Assembly (NCBI GenBank): GCA_947500295.1
Contig: CANMRM010000001.1
Span: forward strand, 806,001-870,000
Origin: an uncultured Kordiimonas sp.
GTDB lineage: Bacteria > Pseudomonadota > Alphaproteobacteria > Sphingomonadales > Kordiimonadaceae
Direction of reading: 5' to 3'
Length of the DNA stretch: 64,000 bases
Shown here: positions 8,506 to 17,009 of the stretch, in pieces
Layout of the letters: each line of letters opens with the position of its first letter
Numbering within the stretch: position 1 is the first letter of the stretch
The notes under the pieces: generated by a model
Seen by the model: the letters and a program-made list of their open reading frames with translations, nothing else
Told to the model about the DNA's origin: nothing
The model's database searches: none
Position numbers and translations under genes: made by a program

Positions 8506-8817
8506 ATGCCTGAGCTCCCCATTGATCTTGACAAATATCGCGGTTCTTTCGCGCTTAAGGCGACGGAAGCCCGGCGCCATGAAGTGGCCGATTTTTTGGC
8601 GCGCAGGCGTGCTTTGCTGAAACACCAGCAGGACCTTGAAATGTCTTATCTGGAATCACCTGCGGAGTCATGGCACGAGGTGTGTGCTCAGGCGCTCTAT
8701 TTGATCCAAGTGCTTGCCGTGGAAGCTGGCCTGCAAAACGGGCCGCGCAAAAAACTGGTGGCGCAGACGGCGGATGCGTTGGCGCGACTTTGTGCGGCGG
8801 AAATGAAAGAGCCATGA
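8506..8817 (+). CDS. Small hypothetical protein, coupled to zinc-ribbon gene
   Basis: A 103-residue, mostly helical soluble protein begins MPELPIDLDKYRGSFALKATEARRHEVADF. No enzyme motif is visible. Its stop overlaps the start of the next gene (ATGA at 8814-8817), so the two are almost certainly translated together. Small helical proteins followed by a tiny zinc-ribbon protein recur in alphaproteobacterial mobile regions, from memory. Function unknown. Confidence 0.6.
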   Translation: MPELPIDLDKYRGSFALKATEARRHEVADFLARRRALLKHQQDLEMSYLESPAESWHEVCAQALYLIQVLAVEAGLQNGPRKKLVAQTADALARLCAAEMKEP

Positions 8818-9032
8818 GCGAGTTGAAGAAAGAAACGACAGCAGATGCTGGCGGCCACGGAGTGGGTGGCAGGCGTAGGCCATGCCTGACATGTCAGGAG
8901 CCGTTTGAGAGCTCCTGGATTGGTGAGCGTATATGCCGCCAGTGCAAATGCAAAAATACCTGGAAGAGTGGCGTGCCGCTGGAAGCCAGCCGACAGCGCA
9001 ACCATCGCCGTGGATCTTCTTCCTCTAGTTAG
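8814..9032 (+). CDS. Small zinc-ribbon protein (72 aa)
   Basis: ATG at 8814 overlaps the upstream stop by four bases. The product has a CxxC pair (PCLTCQEPF), then an ERICRQCKC pair, separated by about 17 residues, and a basic, serine-rich tail. This looks like a four-cysteine zinc ribbon, typical of small nucleic-acid-binding proteins in prophages and conjugative elements. The target is unknown; translational coupling suggests it works with the 103-residue protein. Confidence 0.6.
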   Translation: MSELKKETTADAGGHGVGGRRRPCLTCQEPFESSWIGERICRQCKCKNTWKSGVPLEASRQRNHRRGSSSSS

Positions 9033-9102
9033 CAGGCAAGCTGGTTTCAGATTCATGGAGAGGGATATTCCCTTCCAAACATCTGATCTTTTATCAAGGA
9101 AT

Positions 9103-9276
9103 ATGAACGTGAACCAAGATACGGAAGCACTTCAGGCTAAAGACGTCGAGGAAATGGCCAAATACGGGATCGTTCGACAACCGGTGGATTATTTTCTTTT
9201 TGATACGTTCCGCTATACATCTCTCAAGGATGCTGTTGCGCAGGCCAAACGATGCGAGAACGCGACCGAAGTTTAG
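9103..9276 (+). CDS. Small hypothetical protein (57 aa)
   Basis: ATG at 9103 follows AAGGA with a short two-base gap. The product contains MAKYGIVRQPVDYFLFDTF then RYTSLKDAVAQAKR. I recognise the YGIxRxPVDYFxxxxFRYTxLxDAxAQAKR pattern as a small conserved alphaproteobacterial family without known function. It closes the run of small genes from 6937. Confidence 0.55.
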   Translation: MNVNQDTEALQAKDVEEMAKYGIVRQPVDYFLFDTFRYTSLKDAVAQAKRCENATEV

Positions 9277-9565
9277 TCCCTTTTGCGTGCACTTAATGCG
9301 ACGCACATTGCGGTCTGCAGGCCTCCTGTGCGCCGCCCAGCAGCTTTGTCGTCGACAGGGCGGGAACGGTGCGCCTTATTCCAAGGCCTGCCCGCGTTGT
9401 CCTTCCTGATAACACAGCGCGTCATCAGAATGTTTCCGGCCATCTTCTATCTCACTGACCTAGGCTACGGCCCTGTTTGACATTGATTTGACACTCCTGC
9501 CGCTAGGGCTTGCCCAAAGCCGGTAGCGGGCGAAAGACCCGCACCTATAGACGCGGGAGGATACA

Positions 9566-10282
9566 ATGACCCACACCGGGCCACGGGCAGCAACGGCACC
9601 AAAGACCAGCAGGTTTGATCGCGGCGCACTCTTCGATCTTTTGATCATTCTGACAGTGCTGATTGTCGTCAAGCAAAGCGTGCGTTTGGTCTCAGAGGTT
9701 GGGGGCGGACCGGCTTCGACACTGAGCGCCATGTTTGTCGGCACCTGGCTTTTGTACAGGCGAGGCATGCGCTGGGCTGACCTGGGCTTCAAAAAGCCTG
9801 ACAGCTGGCTCAGAACCATCCTTTGGGCCGCCTTTGCGCTATTCCTGATTATACTGACCTCCGGGGTTGGCGGCGCAATTGCAGACCTGTTCTTTGAGAG
9901 GCAGCCGAGAACCAACCGGTTTGGTGACATCGAAGGCGATGTGGCGGCCTACCTCATGTATCTGGGGCTCATTTGGACGCATACAGCCTTTTTCGAGGAG
10001 CTCCTGTTCAGGGCCTTTATTATCAACAGGCTTGAAGCCCTGTTTGGTGACATGAAATGGGCGACACCCGTGGCTGTGGTGCTGGCGGCAGCCTTCTTTG
10101 GCTACCGGCACTATTATTATCAGGGCATGCACGGTGCTATCGTCACCGGCTGCATCGGGCTGAGCCTCGGAATTTACTATGTAAAGCGGGGCCGTCATAA
10201 CCTGTGGCCGTTGTTCCTGGCCCACGGTTCCGTCAATACGCTCGGTTTCACGTTTCGATTCCTCGGTATTGAGGGCGACTGA
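9566..10282 (+). CDS. CPBP family intramembrane metalloprotease
   Basis: This multi-spanning membrane protein has the CPBP/Abi (CAAX protease) motifs. The first is FFEELLFRAF, with the catalytic paired glutamates and the arginine. The others are FFGYRHYY, with the motif-2 histidine, and LAHGSVN, with the motif-3 HxxxN. Family members cleave membrane-embedded substrates; some protect against bacteriocins or process prenylated peptides. A GGGAGG ribosome site lies just before ATG 9566. It stands alone, so the substrate is unknown. Confidence 0.8.
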   Translation: MTHTGPRAATAPKTSRFDRGALFDLLIILTVLIVVKQSVRLVSEVGGGPASTLSAMFVGTWLLYRRGMRWADLGFKKPDSWLRTILWAAFALFLIILTSGVGGAIADLFFERQPRTNRFGDIEGDVAAYLMYLGLIWTHTAFFEELLFRAFIINRLEALFGDMKWATPVAVVLAAAFFGYRHYYYQGMHGAIVTGCIGLSLGIYYVKRGRHNLWPLFLAHGSVNTLGFTFRFLGIEGD

Positions 10283-10451
10283 AGGCAGGGCAACATCTAA
10301 ATCCAACATCAACAAGTATTGTTATAACTTCACATTTTACCTTTCGCGTGGCACAGTTCATCGCAGTTCCGTTGTATAACTTTCTATATATGCAGACATG
10401 CGGCGAAACAGCGACATGAAGGCGACCTGTTCGCCGCAATGATAGGGAAAC

Positions 10452-11327
10452 ATGATGAAGAAAATTGCTGCTGTCGTTATTTCGTTTTTTCTGTCTTTCG
10501 GTCTTCCGCTGACCAGCGGGCATGCCAGCGAGCCAGCACCCTATGAAATGCCGAGATCTGAAGTGGTGCCCATTCGGGACAGCAAAACGGACAGGCAATA
10601 CGAGCTTTATATCAAGTTACCGGAAGACTATGCGAAAAACGCCGATACCAGGCATCCTGTTGTCTATACAACGGACGGCGCATGGCACATGGAAATGCTG
10701 TCCGGGGCTGCCGAATTTGTGTTGCCAAATGCCATCGTTGTAGCGATCTCCTGGCAAAAGAACGCCAGCAGGGATTTCGAAGGCGACGAGCGGCCTTTCA
10801 TCAGCCGGTTCCGGGATTATACGGTTACACCGGCTTCTGATCCCGAAACTCAGGCCAAATATAAAGTTGGGCAGGCTTCGAACCACCTCACCTTTATTCG
10901 CGACGACGTTATTAAATATGTTGAGGCCAATTATCAGACCGACCCGGCCGAGCGCATTTATTTTGGCTTCTCGCTTGGCGGTGCATTTGGGTCATTCATC
11001 CTTTTTGAGGCGCCTGACACCTTCAGGCATTATGTGCTGGGCAGTCCGGCCTTCAATGCTGAAAGCCTCGCTTTCATTCAAAACCTCGCAGCAAAATCTG
11101 AGGCCGCGCGGGAGGTGCTTAACGCCAATGTCTATGTGAGCGTGGGCGAAAAGGAAACGGACGAAATGGACAACATCAACGCTCTCATGTCGCTGCTTCA
11201 ACGCCGCACAAACGAGGGCTTAAACATGAAAGAGCTTGAGGTTGTTGAACAGTCTGGTCATTCAGAGGCCTTCCCGGCGACCGCCGTGCGTAGTTTCAAA
11301 TGGCTGTCTGACCTGACAGCTGACTGA
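10452..11327 (+). CDS. Exported alpha/beta hydrolase, putative esterase
   Basis: A signal peptide ends near GHAS. The fold is the putative esterase D/IroE-like alpha/beta hydrolase: ELYIKLPEDY, HPVVYTTDGAWH (oxyanion region), the nucleophile elbow GFSLGG, and a late QSGHSEAFP with the catalytic histidine. Relatives hydrolyse siderophore or acyl esters. ATG at 10452 or 10455 both follow AGGGAA. It starts a run of three exported proteins (to 13446), with 51 bases to the next gene, so co-expression is likely. Confidence 0.75.
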   Translation: MMKKIAAVVISFFLSFGLPLTSGHASEPAPYEMPRSEVVPIRDSKTDRQYELYIKLPEDYAKNADTRHPVVYTTDGAWHMEMLSGAAEFVLPNAIVVAISWQKNASRDFEGDERPFISRFRDYTVTPASDPETQAKYKVGQASNHLTFIRDDVIKYVEANYQTDPAERIYFGFSLGGAFGSFILFEAPDTFRHYVLGSPAFNAESLAFIQNLAAKSEAAREVLNANVYVSVGEKETDEMDNINALMSLLQRRTNEGLNMKELEVVEQSGHSEAFPATAVRSFKWLSDLTAD

Positions 11328-11378
11328 TCGCTGTACCAATATCCTTTATTTATCAACGACATGTTTCGGGAGCCAGAC

Positions 11379-12569
11379 ATGCCTATCAACGCCAACCTAA
11401 AAAACCTGATTGCTGTCATCCTGTTAAGCGGCTTAAGTAGCCTAGCGGCAAGTGCTCAAGACAATGAGGCCACAGCAGAGGCCACAGCGGCTGAAGCCGA
11501 GCTCTCGTTCCGGGACCTTGCTCCCTTGGAAAAAGCCTACATCGCCACCGCGCCAGCCGTTAGAGGCGGCGCTTTCCCAGTGGGGGAATTGGCCGAGGAC
11601 GGCGGCAAAAAAGCCGCAATCGTCAAGCTGGCCGAGGAGATTGCTGAAGGCAAGCACGGCAGCTACGACAGCCTGCTGATCGCCCACAAGGGCAAGCTCA
11701 TCTTTGAAAGTTACTATCGGCGCGGTCGCATCAATCTGGCGCACCCGCAAGCGTCAGCCACCAAAGGCTACACCAGCCTGATACTCGGCCGCGCGATGCA
11801 GCTGGGCTATCTGACAATGGCCGATCTGGAGAAGCCGCTCATCAGTTTTCTCAAGGATCTGGACCGTTCAAAACTTGTGGAAGGCTCCGAAAAGATCACC
11901 CTTCACAAGGCTCTGACCATGCAAGGAGGGCTTACCATCGAGCGTGAAAAATGGGAAGAGCACGAGAAAAACACGGACGCGGTTAAGGGCCAGCTCCTGG
12001 TTCAGTCTCTTCTGGAGCAAAGCGGGCCGATTACTGACGAGTCTCAGACCTACCTGTACGGCAACTTCAACCCCATGCTGGTGATGACGGTTATCGACGC
12101 CGTCGTGCCGGGCAGCGCTGAGGAATTCATCAAAAATGAAGTTCTCGATAAACTGGGCATCACAAATTATAGCTGGGACACCCATGCCAGCGGCCTGCCA
12201 CAAGCGGGCTGGATGGTGAGCATGACATCACGTGATATGCTTAAAATTGGCAGCCTTGTGCTCAATGACGGCAAATGGAACGGCGAACAGCTTGTTCCAG
12301 CAGAGTATCTCACTGTGGCCACCAGTGGCCTTGTCAAGCCAAATCAGGACTGGATGCCCCAAACCTACCGCTACGGTTATTTCTTCTATCACACGCCAGT
12401 TACAGTCGGTGAAAAGACCGTCAATGCTACCTTTGCCTGGGGCGGCGGCGACCAACGTGTCATAGCAGTGGATGAGCTTGACCTTGTGATTGTGTTCACC
12501 GGCTACGGCAGGGACGGCAATCTCATGCCCGAGATTGAAAACGTCGTCCTGCCCGCTTTTGCTGAATAA
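11379..12569 (+). CDS. Exported class-C beta-lactamase-like serine hydrolase
   Basis: I chose ATG at 11379 because GGGAG lies six bases upstream; the in-frame ATG at 11361 has none. The signal peptide ends near AASAQ. The penicillin-binding-type fold shows SATK (nucleophile serine and lysine), a tyrosine/asparagine motif near YGNFNPM, and WGGGDQR near the C-terminus in place of the usual KTG or HTG. The closest functional class is 6-aminohexanoate-dimer hydrolase or class-C esterase rather than antibiotic resistance. The gene ends ten bases before the next. Confidence 0.75.
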   Translation: MPINANLKNLIAVILLSGLSSLAASAQDNEATAEATAAEAELSFRDLAPLEKAYIATAPAVRGGAFPVGELAEDGGKKAAIVKLAEEIAEGKHGSYDSLLIAHKGKLIFESYYRRGRINLAHPQASATKGYTSLILGRAMQLGYLTMADLEKPLISFLKDLDRSKLVEGSEKITLHKALTMQGGLTIEREKWEEHEKNTDAVKGQLLVQSLLEQSGPITDESQTYLYGNFNPMLVMTVIDAVVPGSAEEFIKNEVLDKLGITNYSWDTHASGLPQAGWMVSMTSRDMLKIGSLVLNDGKWNGEQLVPAEYLTVATSGLVKPNQDWMPQTYRYGYFFYHTPVTVGEKTVNATFAWGGGDQRVIAVDELDLVIVFTGYGRDGNLMPEIENVVLPAFAE

Positions 12570-12579
12570 GGTGGCAATC

Positions 12580-13446
12580 ATGAAACATGCTTGCACTCCA
12601 GGGGCTTTGTTGCTTGCCATATTGATGATGAGCAGCACCGGCCATGGCCAAGATGAGTTGCCGGTCCTCGAAGGCCCCTATCTGGGGCAAACGCCCCCAG
12701 GCTTAACGCCTGAAGTATTTGCGCCCGGCGTTATCTCGACCAACGGTTGGGAATACGGCGTGGTCTTTGCGCCGGGCATGAAAGAACTTTACTGGATTCG
12801 TGAGGTGAACGCGGGCACCGAACCAGAGCAGCAATTTATTGTCTATGAACAGAAAGAGGGCAAATGGCGCCCGCGAGTGATCGGGGAGCGGCGTGGCACG
12901 CCGACCCTCTCCACTGACGGCAAGACCATGTTTTTCGGCAGAAGTTACAAGGAGCGCACGACTGAGGGTTGGTCAGAGCCCAAGCGGCTGGGGCCAGACT
13001 TTGAAGATATTCGCATCATGCGGGTGACCGCGTCCGACAGCGGTACGATCGTGATGGACGAAGCGAAGAATAACAGTGTTCTCCGCTACTCCAGACTGAT
13101 CGACGGCAAGCGGGAAGCACCAAAGCCACTTCCCAGGGAAATCAACACCGGCCAGTGGAATGCCCATCCCTTCATAGCGCCGGATGAGAGCTACATCATC
13201 TGGGACGGCCAGCGCGACAGCGACGTGCGTAACGCGGACCTCTTTATCAGTTTCAAGGAGCCTGATGGCGCTTGGGGTGAGGCAATTAAATTTGGCGATA
13301 GCGTCAATACACCGTCATCAGAGTTCGCGGCCTTTGTCACACCCGACGGCCAGTATCTTTTCTTCAACCGCAATATGGGCCCGGACAATACAGATTCATT
13401 CTGGGTTGACGCGAAGGTTATCGAAGACCTCAGGCCCGAACAATAA
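12580..13446 (+). CDS. Exported PD40/WD40-like beta-propeller protein
   Basis: ATG at 12580 starts a signal peptide ending near GHGQ, 10 bases after the upstream stop. The body has repeated propeller blades of the TolB/PD40 kind: TPTLSTDGKTMFF, WNAHPFIAPDESYIIW and FAAFVTPDGQYLFF. Such proteins are binding or scaffold modules in the periplasm. Being third in line after an esterase and a beta-lactamase-like hydrolase, it may act on the same unknown substrate; that is inference. Confidence 0.7.
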   Translation: MKHACTPGALLLAILMMSSTGHGQDELPVLEGPYLGQTPPGLTPEVFAPGVISTNGWEYGVVFAPGMKELYWIREVNAGTEPEQQFIVYEQKEGKWRPRVIGERRGTPTLSTDGKTMFFGRSYKERTTEGWSEPKRLGPDFEDIRIMRVTASDSGTIVMDEAKNNSVLRYSRLIDGKREAPKPLPREINTGQWNAHPFIAPDESYIIWDGQRDSDVRNADLFISFKEPDGAWGEAIKFGDSVNTPSSEFAAFVTPDGQYLFFNRNMGPDNTDSFWVDAKVIEDLRPEQ

Positions 13447-13558
13447 ATACGGGCGGAAACCATTGTTTCAGGTTTGCTGGCCGGTTTGGGGTCCCACAAT
13501 CCCGGCGGGATAGCTGGGCGCGTCAATGCCGTGCTGCGTGCGCCGGTCAGGAATTTGG

Positions 13559-14815
13559 TCATGCGGGCATGGTGTTTTTTACGATATCCCCGTTTTTCAT
13601 GATAAGCGGCATGTGTGTTTCATATCGCTCGAGGACAGTGATATCCTTAAGGGGATTGCCTTTCACCAGGATGATATCCGCCTTGTAGCCCGGCGCAATT
13701 CTGCCAACCTCATGGCATTGCTGCATGATTTCGGCATTCATCGAGGTGGCGGACCGCAATGTGTCAATCGGTTTTTCCAGCGCGGACCGGTAAGAAAACT
13801 CTTTGGACTGCAGCGGATGAAAGCGTGTACCAAAAATATCTGTACCGAGTCCCACCCCCACGCCTGCTCGTCGGCAATTTTCCAGGGATTGAGACATCTG
13901 TTCCAGAAGGCCAGCACTTTTTTCCACACTTTCCCGGCTTAATCCGGTGTCAGGCCCGTACTCCAGAATCTGGTGGATGACGGCGAATGTTGGAACCACA
14001 TATACACCGCCCGACGAGGCAATGAGTGCTGCGGTCTCGGGCGTTATATGTGTGCCGTGTTCGATGGAACGAATGCCTGCTGCCACACAACGCCGTGCAC
14101 CATCGTCCGTATGACAGTGTGCAGCAACATACTTTCGCCTGGAGGTTGCCTCCTCCACGACCGCGCACAATTCCTCATGGGTAAACTGGTTCATCCATAT
14201 TGGGTCGGACTGGGATCCAACGCCTCCGGAAACATGGACCTTGACGTGATGGGCTCCTTTGCGGAGTTCTTCGCGCGCAGCTTTGCGGATGGCATCCACG
14301 CCGTCAACCGTGTGGCAGAGCAGGCTGGAGGATGCGCAGCCGCAGATGTTTTCCTCATGCGGTAGTCTTGTATCGCCGTGTCCGCCGGTCTGCGAAAGTG
14401 CTTTCCCGCCAAAGAACAGTCTTGGGCCTTTGATCAGCCCCTGTTCAATGGCCATATGAAGGCTGCAATCCGCGCCGCCCGGATCCCGTACGCTTGTAAA
14501 GCCGCGCAGGAGGGACGATTCCAGGTGTTTTGCCGCATAGAGGGTGAGGATCGTTGACGGCAGCCGGTCCAGTTCCCGCAAGTCAAACGTCACCGAATAG
14601 ACATGGAAGTGCAGATCGATCAAACCGGGCATCAAAAAACTCTGCTTGCAGTCTATCACAAGATCTGCGGGCGTTTTTATGTTGGATGAAGACACGTCTC
14701 GGATCGTGTTCCCTTCAATGAAAATGCTGCCATTCTCCGTCAGCTCCTCGCTATCGCCGTCGAAAACAAGGGCATTGAACAGCTTGATCGTGTTCGGGTG
14801 CGGTGCCGTTGCCAT
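13559..14815 (-). CDS. Metal-dependent amidohydrolase (prolidase/imidazolonepropionase-like)
   Basis: This is a TIM-barrel amidohydrolase. Metal-site motifs are DLHFHVYS (HxH), HVKVHVSGG (bridging lysine), AHCHTDDGARR and SIEHGTHI (histidines) and GLGTDIFG (catalytic aspartate). The set matches the Xaa-Pro dipeptidase/carboxypeptidase and organophosphorus-hydrolase-like branch that hydrolyses N-acyl amino acids or dipeptides. ATG at 14815 has AAGAGG upstream; TTG at 14821 is possible. It overlaps or nearly touches the membrane-protein gene and ends the three-gene operon. No signal peptide is visible, so it is likely cytosolic. Confidence 0.8.
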   Translation of the reverse strand: MATAPHPNTIKLFNALVFDGDSEELTENGSIFIEGNTIRDVSSSNIKTPADLVIDCKQSFLMPGLIDLHFHVYSVTFDLRELDRLPSTILTLYAAKHLESSLLRGFTSVRDPGGADCSLHMAIEQGLIKGPRLFFGGKALSQTGGHGDTRLPHEENICGCASSSLLCHTVDGVDAIRKAAREELRKGAHHVKVHVSGGVGSQSDPIWMNQFTHEELCAVVEEATSRRKYVAAHCHTDDGARRCVAAGIRSIEHGTHITPETAALIASSGGVYVVPTFAVIHQILEYGPDTGLSRESVEKSAGLLEQMSQSLENCRRAGVGVGLGTDIFGTRFHPLQSKEFSYRSALEKPIDTLRSATSMNAEIMQQCHEVGRIAPGYKADIILVKGNPLKDITVLERYETHMPLIMKNGDIVKNTMPA

Positions 14816-14817
14816 GG

Positions 14818-15543
14818 TCAAGCCTCTTTGCCCGGACCATGCGTTGGTGCGCAGGCGTTTGTATTCGGTTTCGGGTAAACGCGTGTTGCAGCGAGTATTG
14901 TGACCAGCACAAGACTAAGGCACCACACATAGATGTAGGAGGCCCCGACAAAACCACCAAAGATATGGCCTGTGTGGGGCAGGATGTTCCAGAGCCCGTT
15001 GACAATTAGGCTCGCTGATACGCATTTTTCCAGCTGGGTTGAGTTCAGCCACAGGCTGGCGCCCATCATGCTGCGCCCGAGGAAAAAGAGAAGCGCGAAA
15101 CTGAAGCTTATGGCCGGGGCGAGCTCGCTAAAAGTGGTGATTTTTTCCGCATAGCGCTGGCGGGCAGCATCTGACGATGCCCCCAGATATTCGGCTGCCC
15201 AGTAAAAATGCACAACATCATACTGGATAGCGCGGTACAGCAAGTCTATTACATTTCCGGCAAAGAAGAAGGCAAAGCCCAGCAGGAAAAACGCTTTTTT
15301 CCCGGCTTGTGTGGGCAGCGCCAGATAGTGGATTGTTATGGCCGCAGGAAAATAGATGTATGTTAGCCATATCCGTGTCCCGAAGTCCTCGTGCAAGTGC
15401 AGGGACACAAATTGCTCGATTGAGCCCGCGCCAATGGGGACAGGAAACAGGATAATGAACAGTGGCAGTGCGACAGCTGAACTGCTTGCCAGCATCACCG
15501 CGGCAATCATCATTTTTTCTTTGGAGACTGGCATCGGTTTCAC
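14818..15543 (-). CDS. Multi-spanning membrane protein of unknown function
   Basis: About six or seven hydrophobic segments fill this 241-residue protein, which begins MKPMPVSKEKMMIAAVMLAS. I do not recognise the family; it loosely resembles DUF4386-type integral membrane proteins. The GTG start at 15543 overlaps the stop of the SHMT-like gene (GTGA); ATG at 15534 is an alternative. Its place between an SHMT-like enzyme and an amidohydrolase makes a transport or membrane-anchoring role in the same pathway possible, without proof. Confidence 0.65.
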   Translation of the reverse strand: MKPMPVSKEKMMIAAVMLASSSAVALPLFIILFPVPIGAGSIEQFVSLHLHEDFGTRIWLTYIYFPAAITIHYLALPTQAGKKAFFLLGFAFFFAGNVIDLLYRAIQYDVVHFYWAAEYLGASSDAARQRYAEKITTFSELAPAISFSFALLFFLGRSMMGASLWLNSTQLEKCVSASLIVNGLWNILPHTGHIFGGFVGASYIYVWCLSLVLVTILAATRVYPKPNTNACAPTHGPGKEA

Positions 15544-16889
15544 TCGCCTGCTGACAAGCTATGGTCACCATGGTGCATGAAATGCAGCTTGTTGAATTGA
15601 CGGCGGAGGCGAGCAACTGCCGGTGCAAGTTCCTCAGGTTTGTCACTCCTTAGCGCCCTCGCAATAAAAGCGGCCAGAGTCTTTGTATCTTGTGGACCTA
15701 CGCCCCAGCGCACCATTTCCGGGGATCCCATGCGCAGCCCGTTCATGTCACCGTCGATTTGCGGGAGTGGCAGTCCGATGCCGCAGGCCAGAAATCCGGC
15801 CTTTCGAAGCTTCTCCGCCATGTGCCGGGCTCCATTGAATTCTGTGGCTTCAAGCGCGAATTGATGCGACTGGGTGAATCCCCGCGCCGAAGCATATACC
15901 GGAATGCCTTCCAGAGCGATTGCCGCTGCCAGCGATTGAGCGACATCAATCATGGCCTGGGCATATTGATTACCAAAAGTGCGCCAATCCAGAAGTGTCA
16001 GCGCAAGCGCGGCGATACGCCCCATGTCAAAATTGGCTGTAAGTCCGGGATAAGCAATGGCGTCAAGTTTTTCGGAAATGGTAACATCGTTTGTCAGTAA
16101 AATGCCGCCTGATGGGCCACCAAGGCTTTTGTATGTACTCATAGTCACAATATGAGCACCTTGCTGGAGTGGGTTCTCCCATGCATGGCCTGCAATCAAA
16201 CCGCAAAGATGAGCGGCATCGAAAAGCACCTTCGATCCGACCTCGTCTGCAACCGCACGGATTTCCTGTACAGGGTGTGGGAACAAATTCAGGCTGCCGC
16301 CGATCGAAATTAGTTTGGGCCGAACTTCCTTCGCGAGCCGCATGAGACCCGGGATGTCGTATGAATAGTTGTCTTCATTGATTGGCGCCTGATAAACCTT
16401 CAGATGATAACGCCCCGCACAACCATTTAGATGATGTGTAACATGTCCACCAATGGATGCCGGCGGCACAATTATGGCGTCCCCTGGTTGGCAAATGGCC
16501 ATAAAGGCAAATAGGTTTGCCATGGCACCGGATAAAGCTCTTAATTCGCAGTAAGGCGACTGGAACACATCAGCGCATAACCCTGACGCAATAACCTCGA
16601 TTTCCTCCAGCGCTTCCAGACCCGTTTCATATTTTTCTGCCGGGTAACCCAAGGATGGCCGAGAACTCAATCCGCAGGCTAGAACTTTCTGTGCACGCGG
16701 GTTCATGACATTGGTGGCAGGGTTTAAGTTGAAGCACTCCTTTTCGTGAATGTCATTGTTCCGCTTTGCCAACCTCGAAATGCGGTTGTCGATCTCCAGC
16801 GGGCTGCCCGTATTTGTATAGGCCGCAATTTTTTGGATGTATTCTTCACTGACCGTCGGTGTCCAGTGTCGCTGACCAAGAGCTGTCAT
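15540..16889 (-). CDS. SHMT-like PLP enzyme (serine hydroxymethyltransferase family)
   Basis: This fold-type I PLP enzyme follows the GlyA plan: NLNPATNVMNPRAQKVL, the cofactor-binding DAAHLCGLIAG (Asp and His) and STYKSLGGPSGG with the PLP lysine. Housekeeping GlyA instead has THKTLRGPRGG, so this is a divergent paralogue, possibly acting on an alpha-substituted serine or another beta-hydroxy amino acid. ATG at 16889 sits six bases after AAGGAGAA; an in-frame start at 16913 lacks such a site. It leads an operon with a membrane protein and an amidohydrolase, and is divergent from a GcvA-type regulator. Confidence 0.8.
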   Translation of the reverse strand: MTALGQRHWTPTVSEEYIQKIAAYTNTGSPLEIDNRISRLAKRNNDIHEKECFNLNPATNVMNPRAQKVLACGLSSRPSLGYPAEKYETGLEALEEIEVIASGLCADVFQSPYCELRALSGAMANLFAFMAICQPGDAIIVPPASIGGHVTHHLNGCAGRYHLKVYQAPINEDNYSYDIPGLMRLAKEVRPKLISIGGSLNLFPHPVQEIRAVADEVGSKVLFDAAHLCGLIAGHAWENPLQQGAHIVTMSTYKSLGGPSGGILLTNDVTISEKLDAIAYPGLTANFDMGRIAALALTLLDWRTFGNQYAQAMIDVAQSLAAAIALEGIPVYASARGFTQSHQFALEATEFNGARHMAEKLRKAGFLACGIGLPLPQIDGDMNGLRMGSPEMVRWGVGPQDTKTLAAFIARALRSDKPEELAPAVARLRRQFNKLHFMHHGDHSLSAGE

Positions 16890-17009
16890 GCTTGTTCTCC
16901 TTGCTGGCGTCAAAATATGCGCGACACAATTTGGCTGGCAACGGAGATTAACTTTATTTATACGTAGAAAAACTCGGTCTATCTATAACAGGCAAGCAGG
17001 GAGAACAGT
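16890..17009. promoter_or_regulatory. Divergent promoter region, SHMT operon / LysR regulator
   Basis: The 120 bases between the divergent starts at 16889 and 17010 are AT-rich in the middle (tttatttatacgtagaaaaac). They must hold both promoters. LysR-type regulators commonly bind such shared regions, but I cannot point to a clear T-N11-A palindrome. Confidence 0.4.
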
